Shown one piece after another: positions 54,549-64,000 of a DNA stretch of 64,000 bases. The translations under genes were made by a program, and so were the position numbers. Position 1 is the stretch's first letter. Every line of letters begins with the position of its first letter. The notes under the pieces were generated by a model, which saw only the letters and a program-made list of their open reading frames with translations, searched no databases and was not told where the DNA came from. Source of the DNA: Semisulcospira habei (lineage: Eukaryota; Mollusca; Gastropoda; Semisulcospiridae); NCBI GenBank assembly GCA_036245525.1, contig BTPG01000006.1, positions 96,210,191-96,274,190 on the forward strand, given 5' to 3'.

Positions 54549-54623
54549 AGTGATCAGTAACGGTCTGTTGATCCATCTCCTGCTACAGTGACAAAACTGA
54601 AAGGGATGCTTGCAGTTACTTAC

Positions 54624-54753
54624 AAAGAATGTCGGAAAGTTTCCTCAGTTTGGACGTAGCGAAGCCTTTTGCCCCTAAACTGTCTATGAGCTTGGCGGCC
54701 ACGTAGCCTGCAAATAGCACTCCCGCCCATGGTATACCGCACAGCAAGTCCAC
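54624..54753 (-). CDS. SLC17-type transporter, exon b
   Basis: A 130-bp exon, acceptor ctaatgttgcag and donor gtaagt on the reverse strand. It encodes VDLLCGIPWAGVLFAGYVAA and KLIDSLGAKGFATSKLRKLS plus DIL, a TM helix followed by the conserved loop with t..(V/L)RK. In SLC17 proteins this is the L-P-Y-L...G-x-(L/A)-A-D region of TM8 and the following cytosolic loop. Phase 0 in, phase 1 out, consistent with both neighbouring exons. Confidence 0.8.
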
Positions 54754-54887
54754 CTGCAACATTAGTTATCCAATAGACGTTGTTTGGAAATCAGAAGTAG
54801 GTCAAAACTGAACGTGGCGACGAAAACAGTGACTGAAACTGAAAGCCCGAACAAACACAAGATGCCGCCTCATGTCCCCGTACTCAC

Positions 54888-55037
54888 AGTGCCGGTGTCC
54901 ATGTGCCTGACCCGCTTGAAGTAGACGCGGAAAGAAGACACCATGCAGCTGCTGATCCAGTCCATGCCGAACTGTGCTGACGTAATGGCCCACACAGGAC
55001 ATGACGTCAGGATCTGACGCCATGGAATCTGGGACTT
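54888..55037 (-). CDS. SLC17-type transporter, exon a
   Basis: A 150-bp exon, acceptor gtgttttccag and donor gtgagt on the reverse strand, open in one frame for 50 codons. It contains SQIPWRQILTSCPVWAITSA, QFGMDWISSCMVSSFRVYFK and RVRHMDTGT. This matches the SLC17 pattern IPW..I..S.P.WAI......NW........P.Y(L/M)K.....D...(N/T)G at TM7. Upstream exons for TM1-TM6 are not found to the right of 55,455. Phase 0 out. Whether the gene is intact or a fragment cannot be judged here. Confidence 0.8.
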
Positions 55038-55064
55038 CTGGAAAACACGAAACACGCCTAAAAT

Positions 55065-55455
55065 ATAAACAAGATGGGATGAACCATAATCCACAAAGTC
55101 TCTTCTATATGAGAGCTGTCCTCGCTGTCAATGGTCTCTACCTTTTGTCTTTGACCTGATCCTGATGTTGAATTATCTCCTATTTAAAAAGTCTCGCAGT
55201 CAGTGTCAGTGAGTTTTATAAAGGGCGCAGGACATACGCGTCATTGATTTGTTAAAGGTCATTTAGTGTCATGACGTATTTTTTAGTTGTTTTTTACGTA
55301 ATTTTATATTTTACGTGATATGAGTTACACTTTCGCTTCAAAGGCTTGAGAAAATGGTGACAAAACTAGAACTTCACCGTGCAATTTCAGTCTTGCAATA
55401 ATTTGTGTGAAAGCAGATTGACTCTACCTAGCTTCATAATATACTAAGTACACCG
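55065..55455 (-). repeat. Long inverted repeat, right arm
   Basis: Partner of 45,540-45,925. It begins just upstream of SLC17 exon a, in the preceding intron, so it is likely the inserted copy of a dispersed repeat. Confidence 0.85.
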
Positions 55456-55793
55456 GTCACTTGCATGCTCTTCTGAAAGCACGTCGATGTGTATGTACGT
55501 GTTAGTGCGTGCGTGCACGCGCGCTCCAAACATCTCCATGAGGCACAGATCCTCATGCGCCCGATAGTGGAGCAGTAATCACAGTGTGTCTTAATATGGG
55601 CATGGAGAAAGAGTCTTCTAGTGTCAGTGTTAACTATTTGACTTAGTTTTGATAGCAGGAATAGATTTTTTAGATATTGTTTTGCATGTGTTTTCGATAT
55701 GATGTGGTTCCCAGCTGAGCTGGTTATCTACTGTGACTCCAAGCAAACGATGTTTTTTAACTTGATCAAGGGGCTCAGAGTTCAGGTATAATG

Positions 55794-55797
<4 letters not shown>
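55456..55797. other. No gene recognised
   Basis: Contains one half of a family 2 hairpin (tccatgaggcacagatcctc, atgcgccc at 55,537-55,563) and, from about 55,620, a stretch resembling decayed LINE 3' sequence on the reverse strand (ccaagcaaacgatgtttttt; gtgactccaagcaaacg). Not proven. Confidence 0.4.

Positions 55798-55857
<60 letters not shown>
55798..55857. repeat. (AG)n microsatellite
   Basis: About 29 AG units. Confidence 0.95.
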
Positions 55858-55862
<5 letters not shown>

Positions 55863-56245
55863 GTCAATGTCTGCGTGGTGACGGAGTTGCCTCTTTTACG
55901 TCACCGCCATTGTCTGACTTTCTCTAAAATAAATGTATTTTAGTGTTTTAATTCTTTTCTGAAAAGAACTAATTTTTACTAAAGAAGTTGACAGGATACA
56001 AAGCTAGCTAACAAACTCATCCAATGTCTTTCTCCAAACTAGCTATATGCAAAAATTCAAGTAAATATGACAAAAATTACGGACTCTAATCTAGGTCAAC
56101 CGACTTCCTTTAAACGGTTGTTTATGTCTTCAATGAGACATTCAATTACAATATGCTCGGAGGCTCTCTTACCCACCCACTTAAGAAAGTATTTCGCCAA
56201 GTTCCAAGCTTGTGTGTACAGAAATATCGGAGATTTTCTTGTTTA

Positions 56246-56379
56246 CATACATACGCACACACATACATACATACACACACACACAAACACCATCACACAC
56301 ACACACACACACACATGCATACCTACCTACCTACCTACCTACCTACCTACCTACCTACCTACATACATACATACATACA

Positions 56380-56413
<34 letters not shown>

Positions 56414-56436
56414 CACACATACATAAATACATACAT
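56246..56436. repeat. Compound (CATA)n/(CA)n/(CTAC)n microsatellite
   Basis: Three successive motif blocks: cata and cacaca mixture, nine ctac units and about sixteen cata units. Long frames across it encode only Thr-His-Tyr repeats. Confidence 0.95.
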
Positions 56437-56956
56437 ATGGCGCTTCGCGCCAAATGTACGTTCAGCAGCGAGGCTTTTAGCGTAACTAGACATGACGTAA
56501 TTTTCATCTTGTTTCTTCAATTGTTAGAGGATTAGGCCTGCCCGCCTTTGACATCATGGACATGCTATTAAACTCGCCCCACCGCGACCCGGCCTAAAAA
56601 GTCCCTTCTATAAATAGAAGGAACTTAACAACACGTGTCTGTCTCTCAGTGTTTGGTCGGTTCGTCGGTCAGTGGGTTGGTTGGTAGATCGGTTTCCTCG
56701 TTCATAGGCTGGCTGGCATTTGGTTCGTTTGTTGGTTGTTTGAATATGTTGTTTGTTGCTTGCTTGCATGCTTGCCTGTTCCTTACGGCGGGTACATGAA
56801 CTTTTTGGCTGTCGCTTGCGGTTCGCGATGATTTCTGCAGGAACCGATACCGAGAGCCAAAGGGTTGCGTGGTTTCTGTTGTGCTGTTCGTTTGCCTGTC
56901 GTGCTTGTGCTTCGGAAATGAGGATATCAGTCTACGTGAAGCATTTTCAAACAAAG

Positions 56957-58331
56957 GGCTGTACGTAACATTTGTCGACCTAACAAAAGCGTTCGACACT
57001 GTGAGCAGGCAAGGCATGTGGCAGATCCTGGAGCGACTTGGCTGTCCCCCAAAGTTCCTCAACATGATTGTCCAGCTACACGAGGACCAGCAAGGCCAGG
57101 TCAGACTCAACAATGATCTCTCAGAACCATTCCCTATTCTCAACGGCGTAAAGCAGGGCTGCCTGCTGGCACCGACCCTCTTCACCATCTTTTTTAGCAT
57201 GATGTTGAAGCAGGCCACAGTGGACCTCGATGATGACGATGCAGTGTACATCAGGTATCGTCTCGATGGCAGCCTGTTCAACCTTAGACGACTGCAGGCC
57301 CACACGAAAACCCTAGACCAACTGATTCGTGAGCTGCTTTTTGCTGATGATGCTGCCCTCGTTGCACACACAGAGAGAGCCCTGTAGCGCATCACGTCTT
57401 GCTTCGCAGATGCTGCCCAGCTCTTTGGACTCGAGGTCAGTCTGAAAAAGACAGAGGTCCTCCATCAGCCGGCACCCAAGACAGTGTATCGCCCTCCTCA
57501 CATCACCATTGGCGAGTCTGAACTAAAGTCAGTGCACCAGTTTACTTACCTTGGCTGCATTATCACGTCGGACGCCAAGCTGGACAAGGAGCTTGACAGC
57601 AGGCTGGCAAAAGCGAACAGCGCTTTCGGGCGACTTTTCAAGCGGGTGTGGCACAATCAACAGCTGAAAACAGGCACCAAGATCAGCGTGTACAGAGCTG
57701 TGGTCCTCACCACCCTGCTGTATGGTTCCGAGTCCTGGGCCCTCTACCGCAGCCAACTACGACTCCTCGAACGCTTCCACCAGCGCTGCCTGCGCACCAT
57801 CCTGGGCATTCACTGAAGTGACTATGTCACCAACGTCGAGGTCCTTGAACAGGCTGAAACTGTGAGCATCGAGGCTTTGCTGCTGCGGACACAGCTCCGC
57901 TGGGCGGGGCATGTCTCCAGGATGGAGGATCATCGCCTACCAAAGATCACCCTGTTCGGCGAGCTTGCTACTGGACACCGTGACAGAGGGGCACCAAAGA
58001 AGAGATACAAAGACTGTCTCAAGAAGTCACTTAGTGCCTGCCAAATCGACCACCACCAGTGGTCTTCGCTTGCTGCGGACCGTGACACCTGGCGCTCCAC
58101 CATTTACAAGGCAGCTGTCTCCTTTGAGGACTCTCACAGAGCTAGCCTTAAGGACAAGCGGCTCAGGAGAAAAAACAGAGATGCCGCAGCTCAGAACCCT
58201 GGCCATACCTTCCCCTGCAGCCACTGCGGTCGAACCTGCCTGTCTCGGATTGGCCTCCGCAGCCACGAACAAGCCTGCAGACGTCGTGGGCAACTCCTAT
58301 AAAATCTTCGTTCGCGAAGTCAAGCCAAGAG
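56957..58331 (+). pseudogene. RTE-like LINE copy C: RT C-terminal half and 3' end
   Basis: Starts at the equivalent of copy A position 2,092 (aacaaagggctgtacgtaac) and runs to the family 3' end. It carries motif A VTFVDLTKAFDTV, QGMW with the intact TGG, motif B NGVKQGCLLAPTLF, motif C LLFADDAALVAHT and the C-terminal CSHCGRTCL...HEQAC zinc finger in frame. Stops at 57,385 (CAG to TAG) and 57,815 (TGG to TGA) break it. Nucleotide differences from copy A are few. The missing 5' half is exactly what copy B provides. Confidence 0.9.
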
Positions 58332-58339
58332 AGGTTACA

Positions 58340-59225
58340 TCAGCAGCTTTCAACTTCTCCTATGAGACTGAGTATCTGTAGATATATAAAATACAGGATG
58401 ATCACTTCAAAGTTCAATGTGAAATGCATTTTGAGAGTGTTTTGTCCAGTCTCATGGACTCATTTTACAGAAATGGTGCTCCATAGTCTCACTATGTAAA
58501 AAGTAAGAATGCCTTCCTGATTGTATATTATATGTGTGTGTGGGGGGGGGGGGGGCATTACCTGTACACTGATTCTGTCAATTCATCAATAGTTCTTGAT
58601 TGCATTATGGATAAATTGAAATTGCTCACTGATGAAATTGAATGTTTTGGTGCGTCTGTGCATGAATTATTTAATTATGTTGTGTGTCATAGTAATACAA
58701 GAACTGATCTGTACCTACTTTAGATGTGGCCTTTGAAAAAAGAAATCAGAAATGTAATAATGTGTCAGTATGACCAATTAAATTTTGTTTTAATTATCGA
58801 GTCTTCATACAGGCAAAATCTGTTGTTTCATTTTATTTTACTAATGTGCGTCTTTTGCAAAATAAACTCCTTGAAACTATGACTGGCCTGCATGTGTTTT
58901 TAGGAAATTTCATATTGAAAGTATTATGATGTGTGTATGATCATTAGATTAAATGTGTGACTGAGATGTGAACTTGATGGAAATAAATTATGTTCTGTGT
59001 AATTGAGTCAGTGGCTGACTGATCCATGGTGAAAATATTGATCAAGTAGTTAAATTTTAAAAAAAAAATGACTCCCGAAGCTTGTATTCACTAGCAAGGA
59101 AGGGAACTATGCATCAGAGACTGCAATGATAGTAATCACCAGAAATTTGAGAATTAGCCCCTTTTTTAATTCCCTAGTGTCATTTTCACCATGGATCAGT
59201 CAGCTACTGACACAAACACGCAGAC
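58340..59225. other. No gene recognised
   Basis: AT-rich, with a run of about 16 G at 58,539-58,554. Several aataaa words occur (for example 58,861 and 58,981), but no coding region is supported. Confidence 0.5.
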
Positions 59226-59965
59226 ATGATGTAATAATAATAATAATTAATAATTACGGTATTTATAATGCGCTTATCTTATAATAATTATAACTCTAAG
59301 CGCGCACTCACAACTCGCACACGCATGCGCACGCCTTAGACAAGGACTCACGTACCACAAACAGTGAAAATACATTACGACGGTCAGCTTGGGGTGAGGA
59401 GTGTGGTGATACAGAACTGTTGGAAGAGGTGAGTTTTGAGGGCGGACTGGAAGGAGGAGAGAGAGTGTTTCTGACGGAGGGAGAGTGTTCCAGGTGGACA
59501 GTATACTGAGAAGGAGCGGGGGCCGAAAGTGCTGAGTTTGGTGCGGGGGGGATGAGGGGGCGGAGAGCGTCGGAAGCGGAGGGAGCGTGGAGGAGTGTAG
59601 GGGTGAAGTAAGTTGGAGAGATAGGTAGGAGCGTAGTTGTTCAGGGATTTGTAGCAGAGAGACATACTCTTGTATTGGATGCGTTGGGGGATGGGGAGTC
59701 AGTGAAGGGGCTTGAGCAGGGGAGTGATGTGGTCGGATTTTTTCTTTCTGAGGACGAGGCGGGCAGCATTGTTCTGGACGCGCTGGAGAGTGAGAGTGAT
59801 GGAGTGAGGAAGGCCGGAAAGGAGAGAGTTGCAGTAGTCGATGCGAGATAAGATGAGAGAGACAAGGAGTTTGGTAATGCAGAACCCGCCAACCCCTCCC
59901 CACCCCCCCTCCCCCACCCCTTACCCCCTGTAACTGATCTGTCCAGTGGTATGCACTGCACATTG
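59226..59965 (-). mobile_element. L2-like LINE 3' fragment, reverse strand
   Basis: 5'-truncated copy. The reverse strand ends with agttataattattataaga, taagcgcattataaatac and an (ATT)n tail at 59,234-59,253, the classic L2-type end (gataagcgctatataaa then ATT repeats). Upstream is the RT C-terminus. Confidence 0.8.
59384..59917 (-). pseudogene. RT C-terminal domain of L2-like LINE
   Basis: Two frames. The first (59,917-59,699) reads [40 protein letters not shown] and [13 protein letters not shown]. The second (59,665-59,384) reads MSLCYKSLNNYAPTYLSNLL, FGPRSFSVYCPPGTLSLRQK and SLSSFQSALKTHLF. The LSRxDYCNxLLxGLP and NNAARL blocks are diagnostic of the L2/CR1 RT C-terminus. One frameshift near 59,695 separates the frames. 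No catalytic RT motifs remain. Confidence 0.8.
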
Positions 59966-60343
59966 CCGACAGAACTCGGTAATAATAATTAAAAATCAGG
60001 GTCGGATCTCGCGGAGGGGAGGGGCACACCCAAAATTGTTCAAAATGCTATAACAAAAGTTACTTTTTGAGCAGTCTGGACCCTCTCCCGCCCTCCCCAC
60101 CGCTGTTTGATATTTTGGCTATCAATGAGAAGGCGCAGGAGGCTTACACACGCTTGTATGCACACCCACCCACCCTTTTTCTCCCACCCCTGCTTGCGGT
60201 CCTTTGGCGGCGACTGGGAAGCAAGTTTTGGAGTCGCCGAAGCCTTTTTGTCCGGTTGTACAGACCGTAAAGTTAAGTTTCTAATAGCCGACATGATACG
60301 TCATATGTGACTGCCGTACCGTGGCAGTGCCGACGTCATATAT

Positions 60344-60920
60344 AAACAGGCGACAATGTAGACTCGACTGATATTCGTTATATAGACCTAAACAGGCGAC
60401 AATGTCAGTAGACGCGACTGATATTCGTTATATAGACCTAAACAGGCGACAATGTAGACACGACTGATATTCGTTATATAGACCTAAACAGGCGACAATG
60501 TAGACACGACTGATATTCGTTATATAGACCTAAACAGGCGACAATGTAGACGCGACTGATATTCGTTATATAGACCTAAACAGGCGACAATGTAGACGCG
60601 ACTGATATTCGTTATATAGACCTAAACAGGCGACAATGTAGACGCGACTGATATTCGTTGCTATAGACCTAAACAGGCGACAATGTAGACGCGACTGATA
60701 TTCGTTATAAACAGGCGACAATGTAGACTCGACTGATATTCGTTATATAGACCTAAACAGGCGACAATGTAGACGCGACTGATATTCGTTATATAGACCT
60801 AAACAGGCGACAATGTAGACGCGACTGATATTCGTTATAAACAGGCGACAATGTAGACGCGACTGATATTCGTTCCTATAGACCTAATCAGGCGACAATG
60901 TAGACGCGACTGATATTCGC
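60344..60920 (+). repeat. 46-bp satellite, about 13 units
   Basis: Unit aaacaggcgacaatgtagac, gcgactgatattcgttatat, agacct. Thirteen units with minor changes: two truncated after ttcgttat, one with a 4-base insert (gtcagtagac), several gcg/tcg/acg alternatives. Each full unit has a TATA-like ttatata. Confidence 0.95.
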
Positions 60921-61821
60921 AGAGCGGACGTGATATGACTGAGTACAGGGCCGGTAATGAAGACATACACACACAGTTGCCATACAGACGGTGCCGACTG
61001 GACACGCATACGTCCAGTGATAACGTCAACACAAGACACATACGTGACAGCCCAGACATGATACACATGGTGAACGATTGACAGGACGTAGACTGACGTG
61101 ACTGATAATATACTATGACAAAGCACCGACATTACTGTTAGTCAGACGGATGCCATACAGCGCCGCCGACATACTATGATACACCGGGCATGGCAGCGGG
61201 ACACAGGCCACGGACCACAGTGCTGTTTCCGTACTGTCCAGTCTCTTAGCCTTAGTCAGTCCCAGTCATCTCCTAATTTTTCAATTCCCTAAAAAACACT
61301 ACCGCCCACCAGCTGCACATTTGCCATGCACAAAATACAAAAAAAAAACAGCACATTGACAGTCTCATTTCTTGGCTATGAAACTGGTTCCTTACCAACC
61401 CCACACCCAAGCACAGCTGAAATCAGCGTGCCCCTCAAATCACTACGTCAAAGGCTACTCAACATAGGCCCACAATTGTCCACTGGATAAGCTCAGGATG
61501 GTATGAATCAAAGCACCAAACATGTCTCCTCTCAGCTAACCACAAATTTACAGCAAATTCCAACATTCAGCCCAACTGCAAATTTTCAAACAAGGCAAAA
61601 ATTATTTTTAAAAACACCGGGCCTCTTACTGCCTCAACTTCCCAATTTAAATGTATACCCTGACCCACAGACGTGACAGCCCAGACATAACATACATGGC
61701 GGCGGTGAGCGGCAGCCGACAGGATATAGGCTGACGTGATATACTCACGTATCATTGACACAACTGACGCCGACATTACTGTTATCAGACGCTGGGACAT
61801 AGTCATACAGTGATACTCACA

Positions 61822-62035
61822 AACCAGATAGGTGAGGCTAGCGCTGGCAGAATTGTACAAAAAAACCAAGGGGAATTACTCAGCGCTGGACAACAGTTAT
61901 CAGGCACCCCCAATCGCCAGCCCACAGAGAAATACGCAGGTATAGAATAAGACGATCATTTGCATCTTCATCTTCAAATAAGATGCATCAGGTCTCTTAT
62001 ATAACCCATGTCTTTCTCCGAAACTTAGGAAGTAG
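61822..62035 (+). repeat. Dispersed ~190-bp repeat, copy 2
   Basis: gatactcacaaaccagatag, gtgaggctagcgctggcaga, caatcgccagcccacagaga, ataagacgatcatttgcatc and ataacccatgtctttctccg. Nearly identical to 62,172-62,400. Confidence 0.9.
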
Positions 62036-62171
62036 GCAGGGGAAACATACATACACAAACACGAAGGTGCATTACTATATGTGGTCGGGTAAATACCCTG
62101 TATTCCCACAGTAGATGCACAGAACATTACACAACAATGTAACGATACAAATTTGCCTCGAGTTATACTGA

Positions 62172-62400
62172 GATACTCACAAACCAGATAGGTGAGGCTA
62201 GCGCTGGCAGAATTGTACAACAAACCAAGGGGAATTACTCAGCGCTGGACAACAGTTAGATCCCCTGCCCCCGCCTATCACAATCGCCAGCCCACAGAGA
62301 AATACGCAGGTATAGAATAAGACGATCATTTGCATCTTCAAATAAGATGCATCAGGTCTCTTATATAACCCATGTCTTTCTCCGGAACTTAGGAAGTAGG
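62172..62400 (+). repeat. Dispersed ~190-bp repeat, copy 3
   Basis: Near-identical to 61,822-62,035 and more distantly to 21,537-21,700. The pair is separated by about 140 bp and is a recent segmental duplication. Both contain gcatcttcaaataagatgca, a small palindrome. Confidence 0.9.
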
Positions 62401-62960
62401 AACTTAGGAAGTATAGTCATACAGTGCCGCCGACACATGATGACAGCACAGAACTGACTTGATATAGGGCCGGAATGACAGCGCAGACATTACTGTTATC
62501 AGGTGGATATCACAGTACCGCTGACACATCATTACGTCATACCACAGAACCATGATGGTCGGACTAACGTGACACAGCGCGGCCGGCGTCAGTGTACTGA
62601 TGTTATCACGGCAGGCGGATCACACACAGCCGGTACCGACACATGACACAGAACATGGACGTGACTGTACACGGCAGCCGCGGCCGACGTCAGTGACTGA
62701 TACTGCACACTCATACAGTGCCGACACAGGACGTCAGTGGGATAAGTGATAGGCATTGGCCATCGGACATGCGATATGCCGCATGTACACTGACTACAGT
62801 GCCGAGGCGCCGACGTGAGATGGCCGATATACATACAGTGTCGACAGGACATGCAGACGTGATATTGATAACTTGACAACCTGCGCCCGGCCGACAGACT
62901 GATAATACTGACATGCCGAGGCCGGACTGGAAGGGGGTGGTTATGTAATGCATGATACCA

Positions 62961-64000
62961 CGTACTGAGTCGGCACGCCATCCTCAGTGAACTGCCAGAT
63001 CTTGTTGCGGCATCAGTGATTGGCGCGTCATTCAGTTTTTCCTGAGTGGCTCTCGTAAGTGTAGTATATTTTCAAGTCAGTTCTCATCAGTGATCGCTGA
63101 AACATGTCAAGGGTTCACCGTGACTCGGCCCTACCTAGTCAGTGTGGACTGAATTCCGGCAGTGCCGCCGTTCCAGGCAGCTCTCGGCTGTCCACCATCC
63201 AGTCCCAGCGTTCATTAGGCTCTCCCCCCGTTCCTCATCCTCCCCAGTAAAAAAAAAAAAAAGTTAGAGTTTGGGATATGGTCCGCAAAAAGGTTATGAT
63301 GGCGGTACCTCCTCTCTGTCTCAGTTCATCGTACTCTCCGGCATTCCATAGACCTGACATGATATGTACAGTGCCCACAAGACGTTTTTGCTGGACCGGC
63401 AGCGGCGCCGCCGGCATGTTATGGGTACAGTGCCGACACGACGTAAATGTGATATACATAGGGCAGGGGCGGATCAGTTACCCGGCTTCCTGGGGGGGGG
63501 GGGGGGGCTGAGTTCCAACTTTATATTTGGGACAGAAGTTTCAGTTAACTTGACCCGACACAAAAGGCCAGACCTTAATTCACAGCATCCCAAAAATCTC
63601 AATTGAACCGCGCCTGGGAGGTGCGGGGGTGGGCCGGGTGGGGTCCATGCATTGGGGCCACAATCATGCGTCATTGAAGACGCGATATACAATATTGAAT
63701 CTACCAAATGACTCTTTATAGATTCATTTGTGCTGCGGCTACCTAGACTTTTAAGTTCAGCTGGACGAATTTCAGTCATGCCAGCATCTGTATTTATCAC
63801 GAGGGCCATTCATTTATGATCAGATCACCTGACACCGTTTAAAATGTCAGCACTGATCATGTGGGTACTTTGTTTATGTCAGTCTGCATTATGTCAGAAA
63901 TACAAATCACATGGCTGACACTTCAAGGATTACCGTGCACAGGCACGGGATGACGGTTGCGTCATTGCTCACTTAACACGGTAGTAAATGACACTACTAC
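62961..64000. other. No gene recognised
   Basis: A-run at 63,248-63,261 and G-run at 63,493-63,507. Scattered cagtgccgac words continue from the repeat region to about 63,440. No coding region is supported up to the right edge. Confidence 0.5.

Larger units (their letters stand above)
60930..62960 (+). repeat. Decayed higher-order repeat region
   Basis: A unit of about 150 bp containing cgtgacagcccagacat, cgacaggatataggctgacg and gccgacattactgttatcag occurs at about 61,045-61,185 and 61,668-61,815, with a weaker copy at 62,405-62,535. Words such as cagtgccgac, gacatgata and gacgtgac recur throughout. Frames in this region are low-quality Cys/His/Ser-rich translations and are not genes. Confidence 0.6.

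Noticed and set aside
56067..56535. Long Thr-His-Tyr-rich frames
   Set aside because: All three forward frames are open because the repeat lacks stops; not coding evidence.
59274..60029. 250-residue Pro/Ser/Leu-rich frame on the reverse strand
   Set aside because: Out of frame with the recognisable L2-like RT in the same DNA; a shadow.
60344..60920. CRISPR-like array
   Set aside because: 46-bp units in direct tandem with no variable spacers.

Overview
This 64-kb window is eukaryotic, repeat-saturated DNA. Evidence includes APE-type non-LTR retrotransposons, an env-bearing Ty3/Gypsy element, a Polinton/Maverick remnant, long microsatellites, a tRNA-derived SINE, many fold-back MITEs and a host gene with GT-AG introns. 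The mix suggests a lophotrochozoan, plausibly a marine mollusc. That is inference from repeat content, not from a diagnostic gene. I see no bacterial genes, no CRISPR array and no rRNA.

Layout. 1-3.5 kb: near-complete RTE-like LINE (copy A). 3.5-7.3 kb: reverse-strand CR1/L2-like LINE with a deleted RT core and a possible ORF1 remnant. 7.4-12.4 kb: no gene; MITEs, a tRNA-derived SINE and small hairpins. 12.4-18.9 kb: forward CR1-like LINE carrying a nested RTE-like LINE (10-bp TSD) and a nested 77-bp SINE-like element (10-bp TSD). 19.1-21 kb: second CR1-like copy between microsatellites. 21.5-25.9 kb: MITE-rich DNA. 25,959-34,962: complete reverse-strand Ty3/Gypsy element with apparently identical 1,136-bp LTRs. 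35.5-36.2 kb: one copy of a 0.8-kb dispersed repeat. 37.1-44.2 kb: Polinton remnant with a broken but nearly full-length polB, a convergent integrase and a small coiled-coil/TM protein. 44.3-45.5 kb and 57.0-58.3 kb: complementary halves of one RTE-like LINE in opposite orientation. 45.5-56.9 kb: MITEs, satellites and three exons of an SLC17-type transporter, the only likely host gene. 59.2-60 kb: L2-like 3' fragment. 60.3-63 kb: 46-bp satellite and decayed higher-order repeats.

Most points of interest are structural. They are two exactly dated nesting events, TTAA-bounded hairpin MITE families, a young Gypsy element sitting inside a MITE hairpin, a Polinton whose polB and integrase 3' ends overlap by 14 bp, and a LINE split at one position with only 4 bp shared. 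Apart from the SLC17 exons and the Gypsy pol, almost every coding region is broken by frameshifts or stops.
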